31,035 bases of DNA from an uncultured Lachnospiraceae bacterium (GTDB taxonomy: Bacteria; Bacillota; Clostridia; Lachnospirales; Lachnospiraceae), in contig UQAW01000041.1 of NCBI GenBank assembly GCA_900539175.1, forward strand, positions 1-31,035, written 5' to 3'. This document shows, one piece after another, positions 13,441 through 22,741 of the stretch (its first letter is position 1; each line of letters starts with the position of its first letter). A program made the translations under genes and the position numbers. The notes under the pieces are model-generated. The model searched no databases and was not told the DNA's origin. It worked only from the letters and a program-made list of their open reading frames with translations.

Positions 13441-14658
13441 TTACCGCTTTTCCTGCAATGGGGTATCCGCCGCTTTTTCTACGGTAAGCTTTTTACAAAG
13501 GATCACTCCCCCAATCAATACAACCGGGAAAATGATTGCAAATAACAATCCCTTTTTCAGAGAACCGTCAAACTTCTCCGACAAAATTCCAACCATGGTC
13601 GGACCTGACATGCAGCCAAGATCACCAAACAGAGCGAACAATGCAAACATTGCCGTCCCTCCCTTCGGACAAGCAGCCGCTGCGATACTGAATGTTCCCG
13701 GCCATAGAATACCAACCGACAATCCGCAAAGACCGCAGCCTAACAATGCTAGCAACGGTATGGGGGAAAAACATGCCAACAGATAACTGACGATGCATAA
13801 GACCGCACTTGCCTTCATAAATCCCATCAAATCCACCTTTTCACTGTATCTTGCGTAGAAAACTCTGGATGCACCCATTAAAATGGAGAAAAAGCAGGGA
13901 CCCGCCAAATCTCCTATGGTTTTGGAAACGTTCAGACCGCTCTCAGCAAACGCAGACGCCCACTGACTCATCGCCTGCTCAGATGCACCTGCACAAACCA
14001 TTAGCACAGCAAATACCCAGAACAGCTTCATGCGGAACAACTGACGAAGGCCCATGCTTTCTCCTTCTTCCACCAACGTGCGAATCGGCACTTTCGTAAA
14101 AAACAAAGCATTTACCAACGGAATGACCGCCCATAAACCGGCCATCCATTTCCAGTTTCCAACACCGGCTAATGAAAAAAACATAGTAGAGATAAGAACC
14201 ACAGCCACCGCACCCCAACAATAAAAAGAATGCAGAAGGCTCATCACCGCCGATTTTCTCTCCGTAGGACATGCTTCCACGATCGGACTGATCAATACCT
14301 CTATCATTCCTCCGCCGATTGCGTAACAACATACAGATATCATTAATCCGATCAAAGGTGTTGCTGTCAGTTCCGGCAGCACGCCCATCCCAATTAAGCC
14401 GGCTGCACAAAACAGATGGGCGGCAACTACGGAAATCCGATACCCGATTTTATCCACAAATTTTGCTGCCAGGATATCCACGAGAAGCTGCACCACAAAA
14501 TTCAATGTCACTAACAGTGTAATCTGTGATAATGGAATATGATACGTCTTCTGAAACGTCAAAAATAATAACGGTGCAAAATTATTAACGATTGCCTGCG
14601 TAATATACCCGATATAGCAGGCACGTATCGTATGATTATAATTATTCTGGATGCTCAT
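13441..14658 (-). CDS. Major facilitator superfamily transporter
   Basis: This 405-residue, strongly hydrophobic protein has about twelve predicted transmembrane helices in two bundles. A short polar central loop lies near residues 190-205 (FTKVPIRTLVEEGESMGL). A loop motif in the A-type position (AAKFVDKIGYRIS, about residues 64-76) and the SFYCWGA helix support an MFS fold of the sugar/organic-solute type (FucP- or YfkF-like). The substrate cannot be determined. The start at 14658 has GAGAGG seven bases upstream and a promoter at 14706-14735. It is not obviously linked to the pheST operon, which ends at the hairpin at 14798-14871; queA follows 105 bases downstream. Confidence 0.88.
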   Translation of the reverse strand: MSIQNNYNHTIRACYIGYITQAIVNNFAPLLFLTFQKTYHIPLSQITLLVTLNFVVQLLVDILAAKFVDKIGYRISVVAAHLFCAAGLIGMGVLPELTATPLIGLMISVCCYAIGGGMIEVLISPIVEACPTERKSAVMSLLHSFYCWGAVAVVLISTMFFSLAGVGNWKWMAGLWAVIPLVNALFFTKVPIRTLVEEGESMGLRQLFRMKLFWVFAVLMVCAGASEQAMSQWASAFAESGLNVSKTIGDLAGPCFFSILMGASRVFYARYSEKVDLMGFMKASAVLCIVSYLLACFSPIPLLALLGCGLCGLSVGILWPGTFSIAAAACPKGGTAMFALFALFGDLGCMSGPTMVGILSEKFDGSLKKGLLFAIIFPVVLIGGVILCKKLTVEKAADTPLQEKR

Positions 14659-14705
14659 AACAGTTCCTCTCCGTCTATGTATTCTCTTCCTATATATACC
14701 GCATC

Positions 14706-14735
14706 ATTTTATTACAAAAGCCCTCTTCCGGTCAA
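14706..14735 (-). promoter_or_regulatory. Promoter of the MFS gene
   Basis: On the minus strand TTGACC (14730-14735), an 18-bp spacer and TAAAAT (14706-14711) precede the MFS start by about 40 bases. Confidence 0.6.
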
Positions 14736-14793
14736 TCACTTTCCTGCCCTCTTTTTTCACAAAACTGCTCTTTCCATCGATGTAATAGCACAA

Positions 14794-14871
14794 TAAAATT
14801 GCCTGCTCATACTTCGTCTTCCTTTATGGTTATAAAACCATATCTCCAAAGATTGAAGCTGTACAGGCAAT
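14794..14871 (-). terminator. Long multi-helix hairpin, probable end of the pheST transcript
   Basis: On the minus strand ATTGCCTG pairs with CAGGCAAT (14864-14871 against 14798-14805). Inside are GCTTC with GAAGT, TCTTT with AAGGA, and an apical TATGGTT-TTAT-AACCATA hairpin (14825-14842), separated by small internal loops. A TTTTATT tract follows, so it can act as a terminator about 50 nt after the phosphatase stop codon. It is more elaborate than a normal terminator. Confidence 0.6.
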
Positions 14872-14919
14872 CTTATAATTGGTTATTTCACGCTGATTAT
14901 ATCTGAATACTTCTTTGAT

Positions 14920-15567
14920 TTATTTATCAACCGCATAAAAATCCACGCAGTCTTCTTCGCCATAGTAGACTTTATCCTCTTCTATCAATGTTGCAGTGCC
15001 CTCTGTTACATCCACAATATTTACGGCACAGTTCATCGGTACATGCCCGCGCCAGAAATCTTCTTTATTTTCATAGACATTATTTAAGAGCGCCCGCACT
15101 GCACATCCATGGCTTGCGATCAATATCGTTTTATCCTGATACTCCGGGTTCCGGATCAATTCTTCAAAGAATTCCCGGGTTCTCTGACAAAGCTGTGGAA
15201 TTGTCTCGCCGCCTTCTCCCGGAACAAACTCCAGCGGTTTTAAATAAAAGTCATCAAAATGCTCCGATGGAATTTCATAATTATTCTTATGGCAGCCCAG
15301 TCCTTCCCAACTTCCAAAAGAAAGCTCTTTCAAGCGTTCATCGGTCCAAATGGGCACATTCCGGCCTTCCAAAACAATTTCCGCTGTCTTTTTGGCCCGG
15401 GTCAATGGACTGGAGATTCCAAGGTCGAAGGGGATCTCTTTCATCCCCTCCGCCGTAATCTTTGCCAGACGGATCCCGTTTTCATTCAGCTCAGTATCCG
15501 TCTGCCCCTGAAGTCTTCCTTCCACATTCCACTGAGTCTCACCGTGTCTGATAATATATAAACGCAT
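14920..15567 (-). CDS. Histidine phosphatase (phosphoglycerate mutase-like) family protein
   Basis: This 215-residue cytoplasmic protein has the histidine phosphatase fold. The catalytic RHGET motif is at residues 8-12, with ISSPLTRAKKTAEI in the middle, the acid-containing ELSFGSWEG loop, and the second catalytic histidine in IASHGCAVRALL. It should form a phosphohistidine on His9 and hydrolyse a small phosphorylated metabolite. The substrate cannot be told from sequence, and cofactor-dependent mutase activity is unlikely at this length. The start at 15567 has GGGAG upstream. It is 16 bp downstream of pheT and probably the last gene of pheS-pheT-phosphatase. A functional link to Phe-tRNA synthesis is not evident. 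Confidence 0.88.
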   Translation of the reverse strand: MRLYIIRHGETQWNVEGRLQGQTDTELNENGIRLAKITAEGMKEIPFDLGISSPLTRAKKTAEIVLEGRNVPIWTDERLKELSFGSWEGLGCHKNNYEIPSEHFDDFYLKPLEFVPGEGGETIPQLCQRTREFFEELIRNPEYQDKTILIASHGCAVRALLNNVYENKEDFWRGHVPMNCAVNIVDVTEGTATLIEEDKVYYGEEDCVDFYAVDK

Positions 15568-15583
15568 GAGCCGCTGCTCCCTT

Positions 15584-18010
15584 CTACTGTCTCAGTTCGA
15601 TTCCAAGGCTTTCCAGACCATTCATAATCTTCTTCATTGCCGATGCCACTTCATTTTCCTCTAATGTTTTCTCTTTGGAACGGAAAACAATCGAATAAGC
15701 CATAGACTTAAAGCCAGCTTTAATCTGATGGCCTTCATAAATATCAAACAACTCGTAGCTTTCCAGAATCTTACCGCCGCGCTGTGCAATCATATGCTCA
15801 ATCTGTCCTGCAAGAACATTTTTCGGAACAACCATGCTGATGTCACGGGTAACCGCCGGATATTTTGCAATTCCTTCATACTTATGATCGAAGGTTGCAT
15901 ATTCCAGAACAGCCGGAATTTCGATCACAGCCACATATGCCCGGTCACCGATTCCGTAATTGTCACATACTTCCGGATGTACTTCACCCAGATAGCCGAC
16001 AACGGTTCCCTCATAAATGATATTTGCCTGACGTCCCGGATGAAGGAAGTTCTTTCCCGCCTTACTGTCGTAATCCGGCCGTTTCTTCATACCGATCTGA
16101 CTGAAGAATTCTTCCACAACTCCCTTCATGCTGAAGAAGTCACCTTCACCATACATTCCCAGTGTGAACATCATCTGCTCGTTGGGCAGTTCTGTCAATG
16201 GAAGGCTCTTCGGCAGATAGACATTGCCAAGTTCATATAATTTTACATTTTTATTTCTGCGGTTATAATTTGTTGCCAGGGAGGTCAGCATACCATTCAA
16301 GGAAATGGTTCTCATAACAGAGAAGTCTTCTCCCAGAGGATTCATGATCGTAATCGCCTCCCGCAGCTTATCATCTGCATCCAGCATCAATTTGTCGAAT
16401 ACCTTCGGACTCTCGAAAGAATAGCTCATACCCTGAGAAAATCCACAGTATTCCGCTACATCTCTGGCTTTTTCCTCGATTCTCAATTTGAACGGCAGTT
16501 TTCCGGTTGTTGCTTCTCCGCTCGGCAGTGTCGTAGGAATATTGTCATATCCGAAGAATCTTGCCACCTCTTCTGCCAGATCCGCAGTACGGAAGATATC
16601 ATGACGGAACGTAGGCGCTACAATCTCATTGTTCTCCTTGTCATATTCCAGTTCCACTTCTGCCAGATAATCCAGCATCGTCTGTTCATCAAGATTGGTT
16701 CCAAGCAGTGCGTTGATACGCTCCGGCTCAAATTTCACACGTACCGGCTCTTTGACCTTGCTGTATACGTCAACCATACCGCCCACAACCTCGCCGGCGC
16801 CCAGTTCTTCCATCAACTGGCAGGCACGGTTGATCGCTGCTTCCGCATTATTCGGATCCAGACCTTTCTCAAATTTACCGGATGCATCGGTACGGAGTCC
16901 CACTCTTTTACTGGAAAGACGGATGTTGGTTCCGTCAAAGCAGGCTGCTTCAAACAAAACCGTTTTAACATTATCTGTGATCATAGAATTCTCACCGCCC
17001 ATGATTCCTGCAATACCAACCGCCTTTTCTGCATCGCAGATCATCAGCACATTTTCATCCATCTGCCGTTCCTGTCCATCCAGAGTCACGAACTTCTCGT
17101 CTTTCCCGGCACGCCGAACCACAATTTTTCCTCCGGCAATGGTATCCAGATCGTAGGCATGCATCGGCTGACCATATTCTTCCATTACATAGTTCGTGAT
17201 ATCGACCAGATTGTTGATTGGGCGGATTCCGTTGGCAGCAAGACATCTCTGCATCCATTTGGGAGACGGTCCGATCTTTACATTTTTTACCACACGTGCG
17301 GTATAACGGGGACAAAGCTCTTTATCTACAACCTCTACTTTGATATAATCATGAGCGTCTTCCTCATTTCCGGTTGCCTTTACTACCGGCGGCTTGAATT
17401 CTTTGCTGAAAGTTGCCGCGGCCTCTCTTGCAATTCCGATCACACTGTAACAATCCACACGGTTGGATGTAATCTCATATTCAAAAATCACATCATCCAG
17501 TCCAAGAGCGTGAATAGCACTTTCACCAACTTTTACGTCATCCTGGAAAATATAAATTCCATTCTCCGGCGCTTCCGGGTACATCTCACGGCTGCTTCCC
17601 AACTCTTCGATGGAGCACATCATACCTTCACTTGGCACACCGCGAAGCTTTCCGGACTTAATAGTAATACCGCCTGGTGTCTTTTTCCCGTCATGACCGC
17701 CTGCAACCTTACCGCCGTCCAGTACAACCGCAACCTTCTGTCCCGATGTTCCAACTTCCACGTTCGGCGCTCCGGTTACGATCTGTACGGCCTTTTCGCC
17801 TACATTTACCTGACATACGACCAGCTTATCTGCATCCGGATGTCTTTCCACACTTAAAATCTCACCGACAACAATCTTGTCCAGATCTGCATCCAGTCTC
17901 TCATATCCTTCCACCTTTGTACCGGACAATGTCATCGCATCTGTATATTCCTGTGCCGTAACGTCCAGATCCGGCACGTACATCTTAATCCATGATAATG
18001 ATGTATTCAT
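15584..18010 (-). CDS. pheT: Phenylalanine--tRNA ligase beta subunit
   Basis: PheT is the large subunit of the alpha2-beta2 phenylalanyl-tRNA synthetase and carries editing and tRNA-binding domains. The 808-residue length is typical. The N-terminal tRNA-binding (EMAP-II-like) domain spans about residues 40-150 (VGEILSVERHPDADKLVVCQV). The B3/4 editing domain follows (around 210-390), with the NRVDCYSVIGIAREAAA helix just before it. The B5 domain is near 405-475, the catalytic-like core after that, and a C-terminal anticodon-binding FDX-ACB domain from about 715 (YPAVTRDISMVVP). It begins 26 bp after pheS; GGAGG lies about eleven bases before the start. It is controlled by the shared T-box upstream of pheS. 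Confidence 0.98.
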   Translation of the reverse strand: MNTSLSWIKMYVPDLDVTAQEYTDAMTLSGTKVEGYERLDADLDKIVVGEILSVERHPDADKLVVCQVNVGEKAVQIVTGAPNVEVGTSGQKVAVVLDGGKVAGGHDGKKTPGGITIKSGKLRGVPSEGMMCSIEELGSSREMYPEAPENGIYIFQDDVKVGESAIHALGLDDVIFEYEITSNRVDCYSVIGIAREAAATFSKEFKPPVVKATGNEEDAHDYIKVEVVDKELCPRYTARVVKNVKIGPSPKWMQRCLAANGIRPINNLVDITNYVMEEYGQPMHAYDLDTIAGGKIVVRRAGKDEKFVTLDGQERQMDENVLMICDAEKAVGIAGIMGGENSMITDNVKTVLFEAACFDGTNIRLSSKRVGLRTDASGKFEKGLDPNNAEAAINRACQLMEELGAGEVVGGMVDVYSKVKEPVRVKFEPERINALLGTNLDEQTMLDYLAEVELEYDKENNEIVAPTFRHDIFRTADLAEEVARFFGYDNIPTTLPSGEATTGKLPFKLRIEEKARDVAEYCGFSQGMSYSFESPKVFDKLMLDADDKLREAITIMNPLGEDFSVMRTISLNGMLTSLATNYNRRNKNVKLYELGNVYLPKSLPLTELPNEQMMFTLGMYGEGDFFSMKGVVEEFFSQIGMKKRPDYDSKAGKNFLHPGRQANIIYEGTVVGYLGEVHPEVCDNYGIGDRAYVAVIEIPAVLEYATFDHKYEGIAKYPAVTRDISMVVPKNVLAGQIEHMIAQRGGKILESYELFDIYEGHQIKAGFKSMAYSIVFRSKEKTLEENEVASAMKKIMNGLESLGIELRQ

Positions 18011-18036
18011 GATTTACCTGACCTCCAATTTCTATT

Positions 18037-19071
18037 TTAGAACTGTTTTAAGAATCTGTAATCGTTCTCATACAACAGTCTCATATCATCAATCTCATAT
18101 TTCAATAATGCAATACGTTCCAGACCCACACCGAATGCAAATCCGGTATATTCCTCCGGATCAATTCCACACATTTCCAGTACATGCGGATGAACCATGC
18201 CACAACCGAGAATCTCTATCCAGCCGGACCCCTTACAGAAGCGGCATCCTTTTCCTCCGCATTTAAAACAGCTTACATCCACCTCCGCACTCGGTTCGGT
18301 AAACGGGAAATGATGCGGACGGAACTTCGTCTTTGTCTCCGGTCCGAACAATTCCTTTGCAAACTCCTCCAGTGTTCCCTTTAAATCTGCAAATGTAATA
18401 TGCTTGTCAATAACCAGACCCTCAATCTGATGGAAGGACGGGGAATGGGTTGCATCCACTTCATCCGAACGGAATACACGTCCCGGTGCGATCATACGGA
18501 TCGGAAGTTTTCCCTGCTCCATCACACGTGCCTGCACTGGAGACGTCTGGGTGCGGAGTACAATATCTTTATTGATATAGAATGTATCCTGCTCGTCCTT
18601 TGCCGGATGGTCTGCTGGTATATTCAGCTTCTCAAAGTTATACAGATCGTACTCAATTTCCGGTCCTTCTACCACTTCATATCCCATACCGATAAAAATG
18701 CGCTCCACTTCTTCCAAAGCAATCGTATTGGGATGACGGTGTCCAATCAGATTCTTCTTCGCCGGCAGCGTTACGTCAATTACCTCTGCCTCCAGTTTTT
18801 TCGCGCGCAGTTCCCGTTCCAGCTGTGTCTTTACATTTTCCAGCTTTGATTCGATCTTTGCACGGACATCATTGACCATCTGACCGACCTTTGGGCGGTC
18901 TTCCGGCGCTACATCCTTCATACTTTTCAGAACTGCGGTAAGCTGTCCTTTCTTTCCCAGAAAATTAATACGCGCCTCATTCAGTTTCTCAGGCGCATCG
19001 GAAGCTTCGATTTTTTCCATAGCTTCGCTTAAAATCGCTTCCAGTTTTTCTTTGATGTTTACATCACTCAT
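18037..19071 (-). CDS. pheS: Phenylalanine--tRNA ligase alpha subunit
   Basis: PheS is the catalytic subunit of phenylalanyl-tRNA synthetase. The 344-residue form begins MSDVNIKEKLEAI with the N-terminal tRNA-binding coiled coil (residues 1-85). Class II motif 2 appears as FRSDEVDATHSPSFHQIEG, and motif 3 as GFAFGVGLERIALLKY. A cysteine-rich CFKCGGKGCRFCKGSGW segment, common in Firmicutes PheS, is intact. I set the start at 19071 because AAAGGAG lies eight bases upstream; the longer frame to 19125 adds 18 atypical residues. It is the first gene of pheS-pheT-phosphatase, downstream of a Phe-specific T-box (19151-19433). Confidence 0.98.
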   Translation of the reverse strand: MSDVNIKEKLEAILSEAMEKIEASDAPEKLNEARINFLGKKGQLTAVLKSMKDVAPEDRPKVGQMVNDVRAKIESKLENVKTQLERELRAKKLEAEVIDVTLPAKKNLIGHRHPNTIALEEVERIFIGMGYEVVEGPEIEYDLYNFEKLNIPADHPAKDEQDTFYINKDIVLRTQTSPVQARVMEQGKLPIRMIAPGRVFRSDEVDATHSPSFHQIEGLVIDKHITFADLKGTLEEFAKELFGPETKTKFRPHHFPFTEPSAEVDVSCFKCGGKGCRFCKGSGWIEILGCGMVHPHVLEMCGIDPEEYTGFAFGVGLERIALLKYEIDDMRLLYENDYRFLKQF

Positions 19072-19150
19072 CACTGATTCTCCTTTATTTATTTTTTCGT
19101 AACTGTTCTTTGCGTATAGCAACAAGTCCTTAGATTCGCCTTAACATAAG

Positions 19151-19433
19151 AAAAACCCCGTCCCCAAAAAGGGACGGAGCATCAATCTTCCGCGGTACCA
19201 CCCTGATTCCGGATTCCAATCCGGCACTCAATTCCTGCTGTAACGTGCAGTCACGCCCATTCCTACTGTTTTTACACTTTTACGTGTAACCCCTTCAAAA
19301 TGGAAGCTCCGGTGCGAATCTCAACATATATCTGAACTTCAGGAAGCTTTCAGCCGGCGACCTCCCGTCTCTGATAGAAAATATATGTCTACTGACACCT
19401 TCCATGCTTTGCAATATTGTCAGTCACTATCTT
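19151..19433 (-). promoter_or_regulatory. T-box riboswitch of pheST
   Basis: The consensus T-box core AGGGTGGTACCGCGGAAG (plus coordinates 19187-19204) precedes a GC-rich terminator (GTCCC-TTTTT-GGGGAC type stem, 19156-19178) and a T-run (19151-19155). In stem I, ACATATAT pairs with ATATATGT, above a loop whose 5' side holds AGTAG. The 3' side contains TTC (19316-19318), a phenylalanine codon followed by a purine, as expected for a specifier. Uncharged tRNA-Phe should stabilise the antiterminator and switch on pheS, pheT and the phosphatase. Confidence 0.95.
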
Positions 19434-19439
19434 TTAACT

Positions 19440-19468
19440 ATTCTACTCAGAGAACTTTCATCTGTCAA
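19440..19468 (-). promoter_or_regulatory. pheST promoter
   Basis: On the minus strand TTGACA (19463-19468), a 17-bp spacer and TAGAAT (19440-19445) give a near-consensus promoter starting the T-box leader near 19433. Confidence 0.8.
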
Positions 19469-19488
19469 GTGCTTTTCCTGATTTTGAT

Positions 19489-20505
19489 TTATTTCTGTTC
19501 CTGCAGCCAAATCACCAACAGGATTCCGCACATGACAGATGCCCCGAACGTGCAAAAAAAATGGGAAAGCATCACCGAATCACAGATTGACCATTGATGT
19601 TCTGCCAATCCAAGAAAATCGGACCATTTTTGATCCAACAACTCTGTCCAAAATGCAAAATCGGACCATGAAGTCGGTATGTAGTCATTGGAAAATGAGA
19701 AACTCCCCAGTAAAATGCCGCATATTCCGGAAAAACTGATAACCGGAAGCGCAACCTTAAAAATCTCCAGTCTCACTTTTTCCTGTCTCCCTTTACAGCA
19801 GCGGCTTTCCAATCGACGAATCTGTTTTCTGCCCCTGTGTATCCCATAATAAAGCACCACCCAGGCAGGAAACCAAAGAAATATCCTTCCGATTCCACAA
19901 TAAAGGATTCCCTCTGACAGCACCTCATAGTCCGATGGTAAAATTCCGGCTAAAAGCTGCTGTACTGCTGACAAAGGAAGCCCGGGGGCATCCACCCTGA
20001 CAGATGGATATGCCGTTCCTCTGGCTCCCTGCACCACGCATAGTTCTTCCTTCAGATCCAGTACTCCCCGGATATAATAAGATTCTTCTTCCAGATAAAG
20101 GATCTGATTCAATACCTCATAAGAGGAAAATAAATCCTCGGCAGTCTTTTTGCTGATCACGCAACCCAATTCATCACTGTCACTGACAAAACTCCCCATC
20201 ATCAGCTTCCCCGGCAAAATCAAACGCATATCACCTGCTGCTTCCATTACCTCCGCCTTCGTTTTCCGGTTCAGATTGGGATTGGCAACCTTCATTTCTC
20301 CCCTCGTTCGAAACAAAACCATACTTTCTATCTCACGGCCTGCATCTTCAGATGTATTCTCCCAGAGGTCCTGCATCTGCTCTCTGGTCACAACCTCTTC
20401 CCTGTAATAAAAGCTTGTCTGACTGGAAAACGAATCCAGATTTCGGAAACAGTGTACCGCCAGCCCCAACAGGCACCCTGCTGCTGCCAGAAGAAAGAGT
20501 TCCAC
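19489..20505 (-). CDS. MacB/FtsX-like permease subunit, no ATPase domain
   Basis: The 338-residue membrane protein shows the topology of MacB/FtsX-type permeases. TM1 spans residues 2-20, an extracytoplasmic domain about 22-198, then TM2 (200-221), TM3 (248-270) and TM4 (308-333). Within the outer domain, GDMRLILPGKLMMGSFVSDSDELGCVISKKTAEDLF is followed by a ...YYIRGVL strand, like the MacB core domain. MacB proteins carry an N-terminal ATPase; here none is fused and none is encoded nearby. It is the last gene of the operon, 11 bp after the MacA-like adaptor, and the pairing supports a MacA-MacB-like role. The ribosome binding site is poor, so translational coupling is likely. Substrate unknown; family call moderate. 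Confidence 0.65.
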   Translation of the reverse strand: MELFLLAAAGCLLGLAVHCFRNLDSFSSQTSFYYREEVVTREQMQDLWENTSEDAGREIESMVLFRTRGEMKVANPNLNRKTKAEVMEAAGDMRLILPGKLMMGSFVSDSDELGCVISKKTAEDLFSSYEVLNQILYLEEESYYIRGVLDLKEELCVVQGARGTAYPSVRVDAPGLPLSAVQQLLAGILPSDYEVLSEGILYCGIGRIFLWFPAWVVLYYGIHRGRKQIRRLESRCCKGRQEKVRLEIFKVALPVISFSGICGILLGSFSFSNDYIPTSWSDFAFWTELLDQKWSDFLGLAEHQWSICDSVMLSHFFCTFGASVMCGILLVIWLQEQK

Positions 20506-20516
20506 ATATGATCGTT

Positions 20517-21860
20517 TTACTCGCTTAATCGTATCCTGTCACCTTCCTTTACGTATTTATCAGACCCTGTAATAATCTTTGCCTCCTTATTCAGACCTGA
20601 TTCTATGGCTGCATGGTTCCCGTCTTTTCCCAGCACTGTAACTCCCATCTTTACTGCAGTGTAACTCTCTCCCAGAATTCCTGCACGTACCTCTGCAATC
20701 AGCACATAGGCTGTTCCATTGGATTCATGTAATGCCGAAAGGGGAATTACCTGTTGGTAACTGCTTTCTGATTTCCTGCTGAATTCATAAGTAAGTGTTG
20801 TCCCAATCTGGTAATTTTCCTCCGGAAGGGATGCATACCACGCCAGTTTTCCTTCTTCTGTCTGTTCGATCCGTTCTACCGGAAGTGTGACTGCTTTCGT
20901 TTTTCCCGCCGCCAGAACACTTACTTCGTCTCCCTCTGCTATCTGCCCTGTCTCTTCTTCCGGCAGAATTCCATAGGCTTCCATTCCATCCGTTGCCAAT
21001 ATAATCTGTTCCGTGCCTGTCGTAATACTGCTTTCCTCCACACCGACCGTATCCAGAGTTCCCGGGGACTGTGCGGTCACGATCCCTCCACTCTCTCTGA
21101 TTTTTTCCAGCTTTGCCAGATCGTCTTCCAGACTCTCCAGATCCAACTGCAGGGACTTCAGGGATAACTGTGCAGACTGCTGTCTGGATGCTTCATTTTC
21201 CTGCTGATTTTTTTCCTCCTGTTCTGCCAGACGGTAACTCTCCTCCGCCTGATGATAGGCAGACCGTGCTGCCTGAAGGCTTTCTTCTGCCGCATCTATC
21301 TTATCCTGCTGCAATTGCTTCTGCTGCTCATATTCCTGCGATTTTTCCTCATCCAATTCCCCTGTTCCCATATTTGCAACGTAAGTATCGTATGCATCTA
21401 CCGCATTCTGATACTCCTCCTTTGCGTGGTTCACCGTTTCTGCGGCAGCATCTAAAGTAATCTCTGCCTGTGCGGTAGCCGGTATTCTTGCCTGGTTTTG
21501 ACTGTCCAGTTTTTGCTGTTCCATCTGCAGTTTCATCTTTTCAATGCTCTGCTCCTGCTTCCTGATCAGTTCTTCCAGATATTCCAGATCAAACCTTAGA
21601 ATCTCCTGCCCTTCCTCAACCACATTGCCCGGTTTCACAAGAATCTGTGCCACCTTCTGCCCTTCCGGCAGAGCCTGCCGTCTCCTGCCTTTTGCCTGTA
21701 TCCCTCCTGCTCCCTGAAATTCTTTCACCAGATTTCCGCCCTTTACAGCTTCTGTCTGAACCTTGGCAACAGTCATGGAATCTGCCCCCCGGGCAACCAG
21801 GGTACAACAAAACATTATGATAAAAAATGAAATAATAGCTTTTAAAATTTTTTCCTTCAT
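20517..21860 (-). CDS. MacA/HlyD-like periplasmic-adaptor family protein
   Basis: From the ATG at 21860 the protein has 447 residues, with an N-terminal membrane anchor or signal (residues 5-22, no lipobox). A first lipoyl-like half reads LPEGQKVAQILVKPGNVVEEGQEILRFD (about 62-90). A long Gln/Glu-rich coiled-coil hairpin covers about 95-265. The second lipoyl half (GGIVTAQSPGTLDTVGV) and beta-barrel domains follow. This is the membrane-fusion-protein layout used with MacB-type exporters, also found in Gram-positives. GGAG lies eight bases before this ATG; the adjacent ATG at 21863 is possible, and the longer frame to 21950 would overlap the upstream gene. It follows the MalG-like gene by 35 bases, so its expression is tied to an uptake-type ABC system. 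Confidence 0.82.
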   Translation of the reverse strand: MKEKILKAIISFFIIMFCCTLVARGADSMTVAKVQTEAVKGGNLVKEFQGAGGIQAKGRRRQALPEGQKVAQILVKPGNVVEEGQEILRFDLEYLEELIRKQEQSIEKMKLQMEQQKLDSQNQARIPATAQAEITLDAAAETVNHAKEEYQNAVDAYDTYVANMGTGELDEEKSQEYEQQKQLQQDKIDAAEESLQAARSAYHQAEESYRLAEQEEKNQQENEASRQQSAQLSLKSLQLDLESLEDDLAKLEKIRESGGIVTAQSPGTLDTVGVEESSITTGTEQIILATDGMEAYGILPEEETGQIAEGDEVSVLAAGKTKAVTLPVERIEQTEEGKLAWYASLPEENYQIGTTLTYEFSRKSESSYQQVIPLSALHESNGTAYVLIAEVRAGILGESYTAVKMGVTVLGKDGNHAAIESGLNKEAKIITGSDKYVKEGDRIRLSE

Positions 21861-21895
21861 CATCGTTTCTCCGCATCTGTATTTTTTCCAGGTCA

Positions 21896-22741
21896 CTATT
21901 CTTTTAAGCCCGATGCAATAATCCCCTGCTGAAGATACTCCTGACCCCACAAAAAAATCAGAATTGCAGGCATCATCATGATGACCGATGCCGCAAATGA
22001 CACACCCATCTGATCCACTGTGATTTCCGGCAGATAAAGAGAAAGCGGTATTTTTGCCTTCGTCTTTAAAAATGTCATGGGCGCCTCAATGGCATTCCAG
22101 TACTCCAGAAAATTTAAAATCAAGGAGGACATCACTCCCGGTATACCAAGGGGAACCCCCACGTTCCAGAACACCTGAAACGGTCCGGCCCCGTCAACCT
22201 CCGCCGCTTCAATCAAAGCAGCCGGAATTGACCGGAAGAACTTTTCCATAATAAAAACCGGAAACGTAGAGAAAATACCCGGAAGTATGATTGCAAGATG
22301 GGAGTCCAGCAGCGACAGTCTGGATAAAACCAGATAGCTGGATACCATCGTCACCTGAAAGGGCATTACCATCAGAATCATATAGAGCAAAAATAAGATT
22401 CTTCTCCCTCTGAACCGATATCTGCCAAATGCCCAGGCCGCCGGCATTCCGACGATGATCTGACCAAGCAGCACGGGAAATACCTGTCTGCAGGAATTCC
22501 AGAACATGACAAAGAAATCCGGTGAATCCAGAAGCAATTCCACAAAAGGCTGCAAAGTGGGGTATCTGGGCAACAATTTCAGCGAAGTACTCCCGCCTCC
22601 CATGCCAAGGACAGCGCCGTAGGACTCCTGCAGCTCCTGCGTGCCCATCCAGGAATTTGTAACCATCACTGCCACCGGGAATATCATGATGAACCCAATG
22701 ACTGTCAGCAGACCATATAATAAGTATCGTCTTATCTTCAT
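21896..22741 (-). CDS. Carbohydrate ABC transporter permease, MalG-type
   Basis: This 281-residue inner-membrane protein has six predicted helices. The ABC permease EAA loop is EAAEVDGAGPFQVFWNVGVP (near residues 187-206), where an ATPase docks. The family is MalG/UgpE-like (CUT1), which usually moves oligosaccharides or glycerophosphodiesters with a partner MalF-type permease and a solute-binding protein. Both partners lie immediately upstream. Its start ATG overlaps the MalF-like stop codon in an ATGA, indicating translational coupling. No ATPase lies in the cluster; CUT1 systems of Firmicutes often share an MsmX-type ATPase encoded elsewhere (established for the family, inferred here). The substrate is unknown. 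Confidence 0.92.
   Translation of the reverse strand: MKIRRYLLYGLLTVIGFIMIFPVAVMVTNSWMGTQELQESYGAVLGMGGGSTSLKLLPRYPTLQPFVELLLDSPDFFVMFWNSCRQVFPVLLGQIIVGMPAAWAFGRYRFRGRRILFLLYMILMVMPFQVTMVSSYLVLSRLSLLDSHLAIILPGIFSTFPVFIMEKFFRSIPAALIEAAEVDGAGPFQVFWNVGVPLGIPGVMSSLILNFLEYWNAIEAPMTFLKTKAKIPLSLYLPEITVDQMGVSFAASVIMMMPAILIFLWGQEYLQQGIIASGLKE

Noticed and set aside
16601..17857. 418-codon open frame on the plus strand inside pheT
   Set aside because: It is antisense to a clearly conserved synthetase gene, has no ribosome binding site and no recognisable domain, and is best explained by codon bias of pheT.
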